The notes under the pieces: model-generated | Told to the model about the DNA's origin: nothing | Database searches by the model: none | Seen by the model: only the letters and a program-made list of their open reading frames with translations | NCBI RefSeq assembly: GCF_001262605.1 | Contig: NZ_LGTC01000001.1 | Span: forward strand, 2,275,501-2,339,500 | Source: Pseudobacteroides cellulosolvens ATCC 35603 = DSM 2933 | GTDB lineage: Bacteria; Bacillota; Clostridia; Acetivibrionales; DSM-2933 | Length of the DNA stretch: 64,000 nucleotides | Direction of reading: 5' to 3' | Part shown: positions 38,005-46,463 of the stretch, piece after piece | Layout of the letters: each line of letters starts with the position of its first letter | Position numbering within the stretch: position 1 is the first letter of the stretch | Position numbers and translations under genes: made by a program

Positions 38005-38104
38005 TAAGGCATGACTGAATATTACTTCCCTTTTTGAGCGTGTTTACTTGTTAAGTGAACATGAAGGCGAAATTACACGGTAAATTATATTTTCAATATG
38101 CCTA
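38005..38104 (-). repeat. palindromic repeat family copy, inverted, at a gene end
   Basis: Read on the minus strand it parallels the copy at 46355-46463: AATTTCGCCTTCATG, the central TTCACTTAACAAGTAAAC, CGCTCAAAAAGGGAAGTAAT and CATGCCTTAA. The TAG stop of the DUF4080 gene (38102-38104) lies in its outer arm. The 37789-38101 gap holds only this element and AT-rich DNA. Confidence 0.8.
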
Positions 38105-38707
38105 AATGCTAATTTTATGGTGTAAAAAAAGATTGGTAACCTTATCTTTAAGATTATAATCATATAGAATTGCAGTTTTGTCCGGTGGTAATTCATCTTC
38201 TGTTATATCAAACGAAAACAGTTCCACATGGATGTGTTTAAATATATTTTTAGGCAACATACCTTCTAAGTGCGGTAAATACTTTTTGATATTTTCGTCA
38301 TTTCTTAAAAACGCAAATATACGGTCATTATTTATTTCACTATAGCAGCGACTTATTTCCTTAGGTAAATTGTTTGTACTCTCGGTAGATAAAAAATCAA
38401 ATTTCATAAGCTCATTTGCCTTATGTATATCAACAGTTGCTTTTTCTCTTAAATAATTTATAAGTATAGTATAAAGCTCCCTGCTGGAAATTGACCTGTC
38501 ATATAATCCATGTGCCTTCCAATACGAAGAAAGGTCAGCAAAAAATTCAAAAGGAGTTTTTCCTGATTCTTTCATTAAATACTCCAGAGTCCTTTGGAAT
38601 TTCCCGGAATTATAATACCTTTCTACAAGCTCTTCGATTTCCTTCAAGCTTATTATTTCATCATAGCTTAAAAACATGCTGCTTAAAATCTCGTAGGGTG
38701 CCTTTTC
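38102..38707 (-). CDS. DUF4080 C-terminal part, split from the radical SAM domain
   Basis: The 191-residue open frame starts at an internal ATG (MFLSYDEIISLKEIEELVERYYNSGKF...). Family members have this sequence as the C-terminal half after the radical SAM domain. In the matching frame just upstream, KAPYEILSSMFLSYDEI joins it to the gene at 38683. One base is missing in the A-run at 38703-38706 of the minus strand. It has no SD of its own. Confidence 0.75.
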   Translation of the reverse strand, partial: EKAPYEILSSMFLSYDEIISLKEIEELVERYYNSGKFQRTLEYLMKESGKTPFEFFADLSSYWKAHGLYDRSISSRELYTILINYLREKATVDIHKANELMKFDFLSTESTNNLPKEISRCYSEINNDRIFAFLRNDENIKKYLPHLEGMLPKNIFKHIHVELFSFDITEDELPPDKTAILYDYNLKDKVTNLFLHHKISI

Positions 38708-39849
38708 TTATACACATATTGAAAGACTCTTGCCTCATTTCTTATTTTAGAGCCCTTCAAAAGTTTGAGAAACCCCAGTTGCAGCTGATGTGAATTAAGG
38801 TGATATACGCTGTTAAAGGAATTTTTAAAAGAATCATAATTTTCCATTGGAAGGCCTGCAATAAGATCCACATGTATATGAATATTACCTAAATCAATAA
38901 GCCTTTTAACCTGATAGAAAAGCTTATTCAGATCGGTTTTCCTGGAAATAGACTCAAGACTTTGAAGATTAACCGTCTGGATGCCGATCTCAAATTGAAT
39001 TAAACCTTTCGGTGCTTTTTTTAGAAGATTTAGCATCTTTTCATCAAACAAATCACCGGCAACTTCAAAATGGAAATTGGTATCACCAGCATTTTGTATC
39101 ACAAATTCAAGTATTTCATAAGCCCTTTTATTATTGCAATTAAAAGTCCTGTCAACAAACTTTATCTGTTTTACCTTTCTGTCAACAAACTTAAGTATGT
39201 CATCTTTGACCCTGTCCATATTAAAATAACGAACGCCCTCAAAGGTTGATGAAATGCAATATGAACATGAAAAAGGACATCCCCTTGAAGACTCATAATA
39301 CAAAATCCTGTTTGGTCCCAAATTGTTTATCATCTCATCGGAATACGGGGATGGAATACTGTCCAGGTCAGATACCATATTGTAGCTGTTATCAAAAAAG
39401 ACCTTCCCACCTTTTCGGAATGCTAGTCCTTTGATATCTGTAAATTCTTCGTTCTTTTTTGCCAGGGAAATATGCTTAAGAAGCAGCGGAAATACTTCTT
39501 CCCCCTCACCGGCAATTATGTAATCTGCACCATCAATCTCATTCAAAACTTCAGCCGAATTATATGATACTTCCGGGCCGCCGAGGAGTATTTTTATTTG
39601 GGGCATAAGTGCCTTTAAGTCAGCAATAATATCTTTGATGTATTCATAATTCCATATATAGCATGAAAATGCCACAACCTGGGGATTTTCGCTATAGATA
39701 GATGCCAGAACCTGATCTTTTTGATCGTTTATTGTATATTCAAGTACCTTTACATCCCCTACATCCTCACCGCATACTGATTTTAAATAATATACCGCAA
39801 GGGAAGAGTGAATAAATTTTGAATTAACCGCTACAATCAAAGTCTTCAT
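38683..39849 (-). CDS. B12-binding radical SAM protein (DUF4080), N-terminal part
   Basis: A cobalamin-binding-like N-terminal domain (about 1-125; VAFSCYIWNYEYIKD, ILLGGPEVSYNS) precedes a radical SAM core with CPFSCSYC (Cys191, 195, 198) coordinating the [4Fe-4S] cluster and S-adenosylmethionine. The last residues, VYKKRHPTRF, are off-frame; the intended continuation is in 38102-38707. The reaction is unknown; DUF4080 proteins are common in clostridia and resemble BchE-type methylases or cyclases. It follows spoIIIAD at 56 bases, where spoIIIAE would normally be found. Confidence 0.88.
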   Translation of the reverse strand: MKTLIVAVNSKFIHSSLAVYYLKSVCGEDVGDVKVLEYTINDQKDQVLASIYSENPQVVAFSCYIWNYEYIKDIIADLKALMPQIKILLGGPEVSYNSAEVLNEIDGADYIIAGEGEEVFPLLLKHISLAKKNEEFTDIKGLAFRKGGKVFFDNSYNMVSDLDSIPSPYSDEMINNLGPNRILYYESSRGCPFSCSYCISSTFEGVRYFNMDRVKDDILKFVDRKVKQIKFVDRTFNCNNKRAYEILEFVIQNAGDTNFHFEVAGDLFDEKMLNLLKKAPKGLIQFEIGIQTVNLQSLESISRKTDLNKLFYQVKRLIDLGNIHIHVDLIAGLPMENYDSFKNSFNSVYHLNSHQLQLGFLKLLKGSKIRNEARVFQYVYKKRHPTRF

Positions 39850-39905
39850 ATCAATACCTCAAAAAATATTTCGTCAGGTAATTATAGCAGTATTGGTATG
39901 TATTT

Positions 39906-40292
39906 TCAAGGCATAACTTTTATTATTAGATCCAGTAATGCCGTAATAATAGGAACAGCAAGAAATATTATAGCTACCTTTCCTGCCAGTTCTATTTTTG
40001 AAGCAATGGCACTTTCACCTGCATCCTTGCAAATTTCAGCACCAAATTCAACTATATAGGCAATACCGATAATTTTAAGGAGTGTAGATAAATAAGCCGT
40101 ATCAACCCCTGCTTTACCGGCAATATTATTTAGTATTTCAACTATACTTGAAAGCTTTCCTGCTACAACGATAAAAATGGCTACTCCTGTTATTATGCTT
40201 ATAAGCATTGCAATCTCAGGCCTTAGAGACTTTAACAATACAATAAACACTGTAGCAATTATTCCTAACCCAACAATCTGTATTATATCCAT
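39906..40292 (-). CDS. spoIIIAD: stage III sporulation protein AD
   Basis: 128 residues with several membrane segments (IVGLGIIATVFIVLL, IAMLISIITGVAIFIVVAG, VAIIFLAVPIITALLDLII) and the family-like KIIGIAYIVEFGAEICKDAGESAIASKIE. It forms part of the SpoIIIA-Q channel between mother cell and forespore. It is the last spoIIIA gene here: AE to AH do not follow. Confidence 0.92.
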   Translation of the reverse strand: MDIIQIVGLGIIATVFIVLLKSLRPEIAMLISIITGVAIFIVVAGKLSSIVEILNNIAGKAGVDTAYLSTLLKIIGIAYIVEFGAEICKDAGESAIASKIELAGKVAIIFLAVPIITALLDLIIKVMP

Positions 40293-40383
40293 CTAAGTCA
40301 TCAACCTTTTAACATATGTATTTATAGATAACGAACTGATATATAACTTTACAACTCCTTATCTATATAAATATCTATTGGTT

Positions 40384-40578
40384 CTAAAAATTAAAAATCG
40401 TCTTGACTGTATCAAAGAGCCCTGCTATTTCCTTTACAATCATCAACAATACTACTATAAGCCCTGCTAACGTCGTCATCATAGCCTGCTCTTCCCTTCC
40501 TGATTTATTTAATACCGCATTTAAAACCGAGACTAAAATACCAATTGCAGCTATTCTGAAAATTAAATCAATCCCCAT
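40384..40578 (-). CDS. spoIIIAC: stage III sporulation protein AC
   Basis: 64 residues, the usual small size, with two membrane segments (IFRIAAIGILVSVLNAVL and MMTTLAGLIVVLLMIVKEI) and the conserved KSGREEQAMM loop. It is an inner ring component of the SpoIIIA complex. The gap to spoIIIAD is 91 bases, larger than is usual in this operon, and contains nothing recognisable. Confidence 0.92.
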   Translation of the reverse strand: MGIDLIFRIAAIGILVSVLNAVLNKSGREEQAMMTTLAGLIVVLLMIVKEIAGLFDTVKTIFNF

Positions 40579-40655
40579 ACAAACTCCTTCCTATATATGT
40601 ATATATTCTGTATAATCGCTCAAAATTGGAATTAATATTTAGCATTCTATAATGC

Positions 40656-41177
40656 TTAAATTAAAACTATGACTACTGCAAGACCGCCAAGAACTCCTAA
40701 ATTTCTATACATGGTTCTGTTTTTTTCTTTTACTTCTTCAGCCTTTTCTTCCTGCATCTTTAGCTGAGTAAGCGTAAGCCTTATATTGTTTATTTGCCCT
40801 TCCAAATCAGATGCACCTAATATTTTGCCAAATGATAACAGTATAGCCTCATCTTCCTTTTTCAAGGCTGTTTTTTTAATATTCTCCTTAACTGCTTTTT
40901 CCCAAGCATCAAACGCATTGATGCCATTTTTATCTTTTAAAAGCTCTGCTGTTCCTGAAAAGAACAGTCTGGTACTGCTTTCATAATAGTTTGACAATTT
41001 TGTAAAAGCCTCTGTTACTGTGCTGGAAAGAAAACTTATTTCATTTTCAAACATTTGAAGTAATCTTTGCAGCTCCCTTAACTCACTTGGTCTTCTTGTG
41101 CATTCCTTTGAAAAGTAAAAGCCTAAAAAACTGGATGAAATCAATATCAGTATGCTTCCAATAATTTTAAAAAGCAC
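40656..41177 (-). CDS. spoIIIAB: stage III sporulation protein AB
   Basis: 173 residues. An N-terminal membrane segment (IIGSILILISSSFLGFYF), then a helical cytoplasmic region with RPSELRELQRLLQMFENEI, and a C-terminal membrane segment (NLGVLGGLAVVIVLI). It overlaps spoIIIAA by 11 bases. The role is in assembly of the SpoIIIA channel with the AA ATPase. Confidence 0.92.
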   Translation of the reverse strand: MLFKIIGSILILISSSFLGFYFSKECTRRPSELRELQRLLQMFENEISFLSSTVTEAFTKLSNYYESSTRLFFSGTAELLKDKNGINAFDAWEKAVKENIKKTALKKEDEAILLSFGKILGASDLEGQINNIRLTLTQLKMQEEKAEEVKEKNRTMYRNLGVLGGLAVVIVLI

Positions 41178-42183
41178 TCTGCTGCACTCCCTTCATTGTA
41201 GTACCATCAATAACCTCTTTTAAGGTACCAGGCCCCTCAGAATTATCAAGAACTATATATCTTTCGAAGGCTCTTTGCTCTATTAACCCTAGAACCTCTT
41301 TCCTCGTCTTTAATTCAGATATGTTATACCCATGGGCGGAAGCAATAATTCTTGTGCCGGCATTTATAACCTGCATTACAGCCTCCATATCTCCACTATT
41401 GCCAATCTCATCAGTTATAATAACTTTCGGAGACATTGACCTTAGCATCATGGTCATTCCAACAGCCTTAGGACACCCATCCAGTACATCTGTCCTAACC
41501 CCCACATCATTCTGCGGGATGCCTTTATGACAGGAACCAATTTCAGACCGTTCATCTACAATCCCAACCTTAATGCCATGAACCCCCATGCTCTTTATAC
41601 CATTACTTAAGTTTCTTGCTATATCACGAAGCATTGTGGTTTTTCCGCATTGTGGAGGAGATACAAGGAGAGTGCTGTATATATCATTTTTATTTTTTAT
41701 AATATATTTCATCAGCTTTTGAGAGCACCCTCTTACCTCCTTCGATACTCTGATATTAAGTGCGGATATATCCTTGATATTCTTTACTGTTCCCCCTTCA
41801 ATAACTGCCCTGCCGCATATACCTACCCTATGTCCCCCTTTTAAGGTTATATATCCATTTCTAATGTCCTCTAAAAAAGCATAAATTGAATTCTGACTTA
41901 TTAACTCAAGTGCTTTTATAATTTCATGCTGGAAAACCACTCTCTCATTTGTGCTATACTTCTCAAGTCCACCGCTTTGATTAACAAACCAATCACCGCT
42001 ACAGCTTTCCAGCATTAATGGTTTACCTGCCCTAAGCCTTATCTCTTCTATTGTACTTAATTCTTTAGGACTAATACTTAAAATGAGATTCCTAAGCTCC
42101 AAAGGTAAATAATTAAATATTTCTTCCTTAAGCACATTATAAAATGATTTTTTCTTATTAATTTCTTCATCTTCAGTAACCAA
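41167..42183 (-). CDS. spoIIIAA: stage III sporulation protein AA (ATPase)
   Basis: 338 residues of the secretion-ATPase type. Walker A is PPQCGKTTMLRD, Walker B region is VIITDEIGNSGD, and the arginine-rich HVGICGRAV segment is typical. It powers the SpoIIIA channel. The start is TTG at 42183 with AAAGGAGG nine bases upstream. Upstream neighbours (CD1247-type and efp) match the clostridial order efp - CD1247 - spoIIIA. Confidence 0.94.
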   Translation of the reverse strand: MVTEDEEINKKKSFYNVLKEEIFNYLPLELRNLILSISPKELSTIEEIRLRAGKPLMLESCSGDWFVNQSGGLEKYSTNERVVFQHEIIKALELISQNSIYAFLEDIRNGYITLKGGHRVGICGRAVIEGGTVKNIKDISALNIRVSKEVRGCSQKLMKYIIKNKNDIYSTLLVSPPQCGKTTMLRDIARNLSNGIKSMGVHGIKVGIVDERSEIGSCHKGIPQNDVGVRTDVLDGCPKAVGMTMMLRSMSPKVIITDEIGNSGDMEAVMQVINAGTRIIASAHGYNISELKTRKEVLGLIEQRAFERYIVLDNSEGPGTLKEVIDGTTMKGVQQSAF

Positions 42184-42212
42184 GATAGAATTCCTCCTTT
42201 GTGCAGCTTTTT

Positions 42213-42327
42213 AAGTAATTAGTCATGATCAAAAAATAACTTCCGCTATAAATTTCGCTCATGTATTGACTTAACTCGTCAACACCCGCTCAAAAGCGGA
42301 AGTAATTTTTCATTCATGCCTTACTTA
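42213..42327. repeat. full copy of the palindromic repeat family
   Basis: Outer arms (AAAAAATAACTTCCGCT and AGCGGAAGTAATTTTT) pair almost fully. The core contains ATTTCGCTC, the stem TTGAC-TTAACTC-GTCAA and CGCTCAAA. It fills most of the 42184-42376 gap upstream of spoIIIAA. Confidence 0.85.
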
Positions 42328-42376
42328 TAAATATTAATATTTGTCCAATGATATGACAAAAAAATATTTTCTATAT

Positions 42377-42420
42377 AAAAAAAGATAATGGCACATTAAA
42401 ATGCATCATTATCTTTTTTT
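42377..42420 (-). terminator. terminator of the CD1247-type gene
   Basis: A 14-base perfect stem AAAAAAAGATAATG/CATTATCTTTTTTT (42377-42390, 42407-42420) lies 36 bases after the stop; the T-run on each strand suits both orientations. Confidence 0.85.
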
Positions 42421-42456
42421 ATATCAGAGACTATTCAATTTTTATAAAATTAGATT

Positions 42457-42870
42457 TTAGTTCTTCTCTTCATCGCTGCAGTCTTCGCAGTCACATTCAC
42501 AGTCCCAATTAATCTCAATCTTTTTATTGCAATTGGGGCATTCAATTTCATCACTGTCTTCATCCAATTCACATGGATCCAATTCAAATACCTCATTACA
42601 ATATGGGCATTCTACTTCATGAACATGTCCATCGCATGAATCTTCATCATCAAATAATTCCTTTGACAAATATGACAAATCCTCATCCATCTCATCAACC
42701 TGCTCAGAGATATCATCAAAGGATTCTTCCAACTCTTCAACGGAAACTGCCATATCATCCATAACTTCCAACATAGCCTTTAACAACTTACCTTCACTAG
42801 ATGATTCACTTATGTTGAGACCTTCTGCAAGGCCTTTCAAATAAGCAACCCTTTCTTTTAAATAGCTCAT
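42457..42870 (-). CDS. CD1247-type acidic zinc-ribbon protein
   Basis: About 137 residues. The N-terminal 60 residues are helical (MSYLKERVAYLKGLAEGL); then a very acidic stretch, then two CxxC pairs (ECPYCNEVF and ECPNCNKKI) forming a zinc ribbon, and a C-terminal Cys/Asp/Glu tail (DCECDCEDC). I chose ATG 42870 because GAGGTG is six bases upstream. The family is known from clostridia next to spoIIIA but has no established function. Confidence 0.85.
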   Translation of the reverse strand: MSYLKERVAYLKGLAEGLNISESSSEGKLLKAMLEVMDDMAVSVEELEESFDDISEQVDEMDEDLSYLSKELFDDEDSCDGHVHEVECPYCNEVFELDPCELDEDSDEIECPNCNKKIEINWDCECDCEDCSDEEKN

Positions 42871-42905
42871 ATAAAGCACCTCAAATTTTTATTTTATTAT
42901 TCCAC

Positions 42906-43463
42906 TTAAGCTCTTTCCATATACTCACCGGTTCTTGTATCAATCCTGATTCTATCACCTTGATTAACAAAAAGCGGAACCTTTATAACTGCACCTGTCT
43001 CAACTGTTGCAGGCTTTGTAGCACCTGTAGCAGTATCTCCCTTGAATCCCGGCTCAGTTTCGATGATTTCCAACTCAACGAATGTTGGAGGTTCAATACC
43101 GAAAACATTTCCTTTATGGGAAAGTATTTTAACTATCTCATTTTCTTTAACAAATTTGAGAAAATCACCAATTGAACTTTTATTTAATGGCATTTGCTCG
43201 AAAGTTTCCATATCCATAAAATAGTATAGATCACCATCATTATATAGATACTGCATGTCCTTTCTTTCTATATGAGCCTTTGGCATTTTATCAGTTGGAT
43301 TAAAAGTTCTTTCAACAGTCGCACCGGTTATTATGTTTTTTAATCTTGTCCTTACAAACGCTGCTCCTTTTCCAGGTTTTACATGCTGGAATTCAACTAC
43401 CTGAAATAAATTCCCATCCAGCTCAAAGGTCGCACCGTTTCTAAAATCTCCTGCTGTTATCAT
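42906..43463 (-). CDS. efp: elongation factor P
   Basis: 185 residues, standard length. Three beta-barrel domains; the tip loop has [17 protein letters not shown] with Lys32 as the modifiable position. It relieves ribosome stalling at polyproline. Pro-rich linkers in the LRR and GH9 proteins of this window are natural clients, though no PPP run was checked. Its position between pepP and the CD1247-type gene is conserved. Confidence 0.97.
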   Translation of the reverse strand: MITAGDFRNGATFELDGNLFQVVEFQHVKPGKGAAFVRTRLKNIITGATVERTFNPTDKMPKAHIERKDMQYLYNDGDLYYFMDMETFEQMPLNKSSIGDFLKFVKENEIVKILSHKGNVFGIEPPTFVELEIIETEPGFKGDTATGATKPATVETGAVIKVPLFVNQGDRIRIDTRTGEYMERA

Positions 43464-43507
43464 TTATTATTCCCTCCACATTTTATATAAGTCTTGTCTT
43501 CAAATCC

Positions 43508-43560
43508 ATTTGTAGGATTACAATACTTAATTCGCAAGTATTATTTTGTTATTCCTTATA
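43508..43560. repeat. fragment resembling the palindromic repeat arm
   Basis: ATACTTAATTCGCAAGTAT forms a small palindrome, followed by TATTTTGTTATTCCTTA, which resembles the outer arm of the family. This is weak evidence. Confidence 0.35.
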
Positions 43561-43692
43561 AACTATATGAACATACTTATCAAACACAAAAATTATGAAT
43601 TATTTACCAATAATATTCACTAGAAAAATAAAGAATTTCACATAGTTAATATTAAAATAAATTCATACTTATTTCAAGAAAAATTTTCTTAT

Positions 43693-44802
43693 TTACAAAA
43701 TTATTATTTCCTTTGTTGATGAAGTTAAAACCTCAGGTTTTTGGTCATTTATAACTATAATGTCCTCAATGCGCACTCCGCCTAAACCTTCAACATATAT
43801 TCCAGGCTCCACTGTGACAACCATGCCGTTTTCCATAATTACCTCTCCTCTTATGGAAAGCCTTGGCTCCTCATGAATTTCGATACCTACACCATGACCC
43901 AATGAATGGCCGAAATTGGGGCCATAACCCCTTTCTGCTATTATACTTCTGGCAATATTGTCAATATCCTTACCTTTTAGTCCTCTATACGCTGATGTTG
44001 ATGCTTCATATTGAGCTTTTTTTACTATTTCGTATATCTTTAAAAGCTCTTTATCCGGCTCTCCCACAAAAACAGTCCTGGTCATATCAGAGCAGTAGTT
44101 ATTATAAATACAACCATAATCAAGAGTAACAATATCCCCCATCTCAATTACTTTTTCCGATGCTACGCCATGGGGCATTGCCGCTCTTTTTCCCGATGCC
44201 ACTATAGTATCAAAGGATGGACCTGATGCACCAAGCTTTTTCATATGGTATTCAATCTCAGCGGCAATTTCTATTTCCTTTATTCCCGGCTTAATAACCT
44301 TGATTATATGAGCAAATGCTTCATCGCCTATTTTCACAGCTTTTCTTATTACTTCCAGCTCAACCTCATCTTTTACAAACCTAAGCTCATCAATAACCCT
44401 TCCAAACGGTAAAAGTTCACTTACCAAAAGACTGCTTTTATACTCGCTAAAAATTTTGTAAGTAAGATAATTTTCCTCAAAACCCAACTTTTTTATACCA
44501 ATTTTCTTAATTATTTCATTTAAAGCATCTATGCTATTTCCATTACATTCAATAACCTCATACTTGGAGGCTTGATTTCTTGACTGCTCCACATATCTGA
44601 AATCCGTTACGAGGTAAGCATCTTCCTGCGATATCAAAAGGTAGGCAGAGGATCCGGTAAAGCCGGATAAGTAAAAATAGTTTTCCCTTTTGTTAATGAG
44701 AACTGCATCAATATCCTTTAATTTAAGCTTTTCTCTAAGCCTCTTTAATCTATTTTCAATAATACTTGATGAATTATCCATCCAGAACTCGACCCTTTCC
44801 AA
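43693..44802 (-). CDS. Xaa-Pro aminopeptidase-like M24 peptidase
   Basis: About 362-369 residues. An N-terminal creatinase-like domain (about 10-130) and a C-terminal pita-bread fold, with metal ligands in VTLDYGCIYNNYCSDMTRT (Asp pair), HSLGHGVGIEIHE (His) and VTVEPGIY/GGVRIEDI (Glu pair). It removes N-terminal residues before proline. The start is TTG 44802 or ATG 44781; the ribosome site (AAAGGG) fits the ATG with eleven-base spacing. In clostridia pepP and efp are regularly adjacent, as here. Confidence 0.93.
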   Translation of the reverse strand: MERVEFWMDNSSSIIENRLKRLREKLKLKDIDAVLINKRENYFYLSGFTGSSAYLLISQEDAYLVTDFRYVEQSRNQASKYEVIECNGNSIDALNEIIKKIGIKKLGFEENYLTYKIFSEYKSSLLVSELLPFGRVIDELRFVKDEVELEVIRKAVKIGDEAFAHIIKVIKPGIKEIEIAAEIEYHMKKLGASGPSFDTIVASGKRAAMPHGVASEKVIEMGDIVTLDYGCIYNNYCSDMTRTVFVGEPDKELLKIYEIVKKAQYEASTSAYRGLKGKDIDNIARSIIAERGYGPNFGHSLGHGVGIEIHEEPRLSIRGEVIMENGMVVTVEPGIYVEGLGGVRIEDIIVINDQKPEVLTSSTKEIIIL

Positions 44803-44887
44803 TAAAAATCAGTATTAATCTTATATTTGCGATAGACAAATGTAAAGATTAATTGATTTTTATATAATAAAAATCAGTATTAATCTT
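44801..44887. repeat. repeat B copy flanked by an exact 22-base direct repeat
   Basis: A perfect 22-base direct repeat (AATAAAAATCAGTATTAATC plus TT) is at 44801-44822 and 44866-44887, spaced 65 bases. The second copy covers the aroQ stop; the first reaches the pepP TTG start. Between them 44823-44867 repeats, inverted, the element at 14047-14092. Segments around ATTTGCGATAGACAAAT can also form a hairpin. Confidence 0.8.
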
Positions 44888-45311
44888 GCATCTTTGCCGC
44901 ATGCATTGCAAGTATGTAGCTTTTACTTCCAAAACCGCATATCTGGCCTACGCATACCGGTGCAATTACCGATTTGCTTCTGAATTCTTCGCGACCATGT
45001 ATATTTGAAAGATGTATTTCAATTGTAGGTATTTCAACTGCTTTAACAGCATCCCTTATTGCATAACTGTAATGTGTGTATGCTCCGGGGTTTATGATTA
45101 TTGTATCATATTTCCCCCTTGCATCATGTATCTTGTCTATGATCTCTCCCTCGTGGTTTGACTGAATAAAGTCAAAATCCATACCTAATATTTTTGCTTC
45201 ATCACTTACCTTCTGTGCTATATCTTGAAGTGTCTCCGCCCCATATACCGACTTTTCCCTAATTCCCAGCATGTTTAAATTAGGACCGTTCACAATCAGT
45301 ACTTTCTTCAT
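44880..45311 (-). CDS. aroQ: type II 3-dehydroquinate dehydratase
   Basis: 143 residues. The third shikimate step: dehydroquinate to dehydroshikimate. It has the GPNLNMLG motif at the start, catalytic Tyr23 in SVYGAETLQD, IINPGAYTHYSYAIRDA, and catalytic His101 in IHLSNIHGREEFRSKS. It starts 4 bases after the endonuclease IV-like gene. The other shikimate genes aroB and aroE are elsewhere in the window and not co-transcribed. Confidence 0.96.
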   Translation of the reverse strand: MKKVLIVNGPNLNMLGIREKSVYGAETLQDIAQKVSDEAKILGMDFDFIQSNHEGEIIDKIHDARGKYDTIIINPGAYTHYSYAIRDAVKAVEIPTIEIHLSNIHGREEFRSKSVIAPVCVGQICGFGSKSYILAMHAAKMQD

Positions 45312-45314
45312 GTA

Positions 45315-46175
45315 TTAAACCTCCCTTGCCTCTGCCATATATATTTCTTGAAGCTTTATGGCATCTTCAGCCATCTTTTCTCTTGATTCACATATAATAA
45401 CTGGTTCCATATCTCTTTCATACATCAACTGAGCAAGTGGATGAAACTCCGGTCCATATTGAACATCATCCAAAGACCAGTGCCTTTTCTCCCCTCCCTT
45501 AGTATATTCTATCCTGCTAAAATGTATATGTATTTTTCTCATTCTTTCATTGCCAATTTCATTCTCAATTCTATCTAATACATTTTGAAAATCTAATTTG
45601 GTATTTAAAGCACCTAAACCCCTGGCATGAATATGTCCAAAATCAACAGTTGGTATAAGCCTTTCATCGATACTACACATTTTTAATATTTCATCCAGAT
45701 CTCCCAGCTGGTTGACTTTTCCAAGAACTTCAGGACAAATGGTTATATGACCCAATCCTAAAGCATCAGCCTCACATATTGCCCTCTTGAGATTTTCTAT
45801 TGCCGTATCAAGTGCCAACTGCCTATCAATTTTGCTGCAAGACCCTGTATGAACTACTATTCTTGAAGCATTCATCCATCTTGCAGCTTCCAGTGTTTCA
45901 ATTATATACCTGATTGAGTTATCCTGCTTATCTTCCTCCTGGCTTGCCAAATTTATATAATAAGGTGCATGAATACTTAAAAAAATATCATGCTTCAATG
46001 CTTCTTCACCAAGCTTAACTGCCATTTCATTTCCAATCTTGACACCTTTGCTGCATTGGTACTCATAGGCACTTAATCCCTTTTGCCTGAGCCATCCCGG
46101 CATTTGCAACGATGACTTATAGCCTGCATCATAAAAGCTTTGGGAATTGCCTGACGGTCCAAATCTGATCATCAT
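45315..46175 (-). CDS. endonuclease IV/TIM-barrel family protein
   Basis: About 286 residues from the ATG at 46175 (AAGGAG four to seven bases upstream; ATG 46172 is nearly as good). A longer frame to 46202 has no such site. It is an AP_endonuc_2 TIM barrel with IRFGPSGNSQSF, LSIHAPYYINLAS, RIVVHTGSC, TICPEVLGK, TVDFGHIHARG and IHFSRIEYTKGG, which together look like the metal-site His, Glu and Asp of endonuclease IV. Repair of abasic sites is the family role, but sugar-phosphate isomerases share the fold. It leads the aroQ-pepP-efp-CD1247 run. Confidence 0.85.
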   Translation of the reverse strand: MMIRFGPSGNSQSFYDAGYKSSLQMPGWLRQKGLSAYEYQCSKGVKIGNEMAVKLGEEALKHDIFLSIHAPYYINLASQEEDKQDNSIRYIIETLEAARWMNASRIVVHTGSCSKIDRQLALDTAIENLKRAICEADALGLGHITICPEVLGKVNQLGDLDEILKMCSIDERLIPTVDFGHIHARGLGALNTKLDFQNVLDRIENEIGNERMRKIHIHFSRIEYTKGGEKRHWSLDDVQYGPEFHPLAQLMYERDMEPVIICESREKMAEDAIKLQEIYMAEAREV

Positions 46176-46281
46176 TAATCTCCTTATATTAAAATACCTC
46201 ATAGAATTATAAAGTTATTATATACTTGAAAAGGGAAAAAATAAAGGGAAGATTTGCCAGAATGTAATTATCTCCATAATA

Positions 46282-46324
46282 AAAACAAGTGATATTACTG
46301 CAAATACAGTAAATCACTTGTTTT
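46282..46324 (-). terminator. terminator after the pilus operon
   Basis: AAAACAAGTGATATTACTG (46282-46300) pairs with 46307-46324 with a one-base bulge; on the minus strand TTTTTATT follows. Confidence 0.8.
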
Positions 46325-46354
46325 AGTAGAATGCCTTAGTAATATTTCAATCAT

Positions 46355-46463
46355 GGCTTAACCATGTTGAAAATATAACTTCCCGTATAATTTCGCTTTC
46401 GTGTTAACTTAATTCGTGAACACACGCTCAAAACGGGAAGTAATATTTCAATCATGGCTTAAC
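46355..46463. repeat. full copy of the palindromic repeat family at the end of the pilus operon
   Basis: Arms GAAAATATAACTTCCCGT and ACGGGAAGTAATATTTC are near complements around ATTTCGC, GTGTTAAC-TTAATT-CGTGAACAC and CGCTCAAAA. The TGA stop of the pilX-like gene (46452-46454) lies in the right arm. A 26-base segment of that arm is repeated exactly at 46338-46363. Confidence 0.85.

Noticed and set aside
41321..41530. Small plus-strand frames opposite spoIIIAA and other genes
   Set aside because: They are shadows in genes whose minus-strand product is certain.
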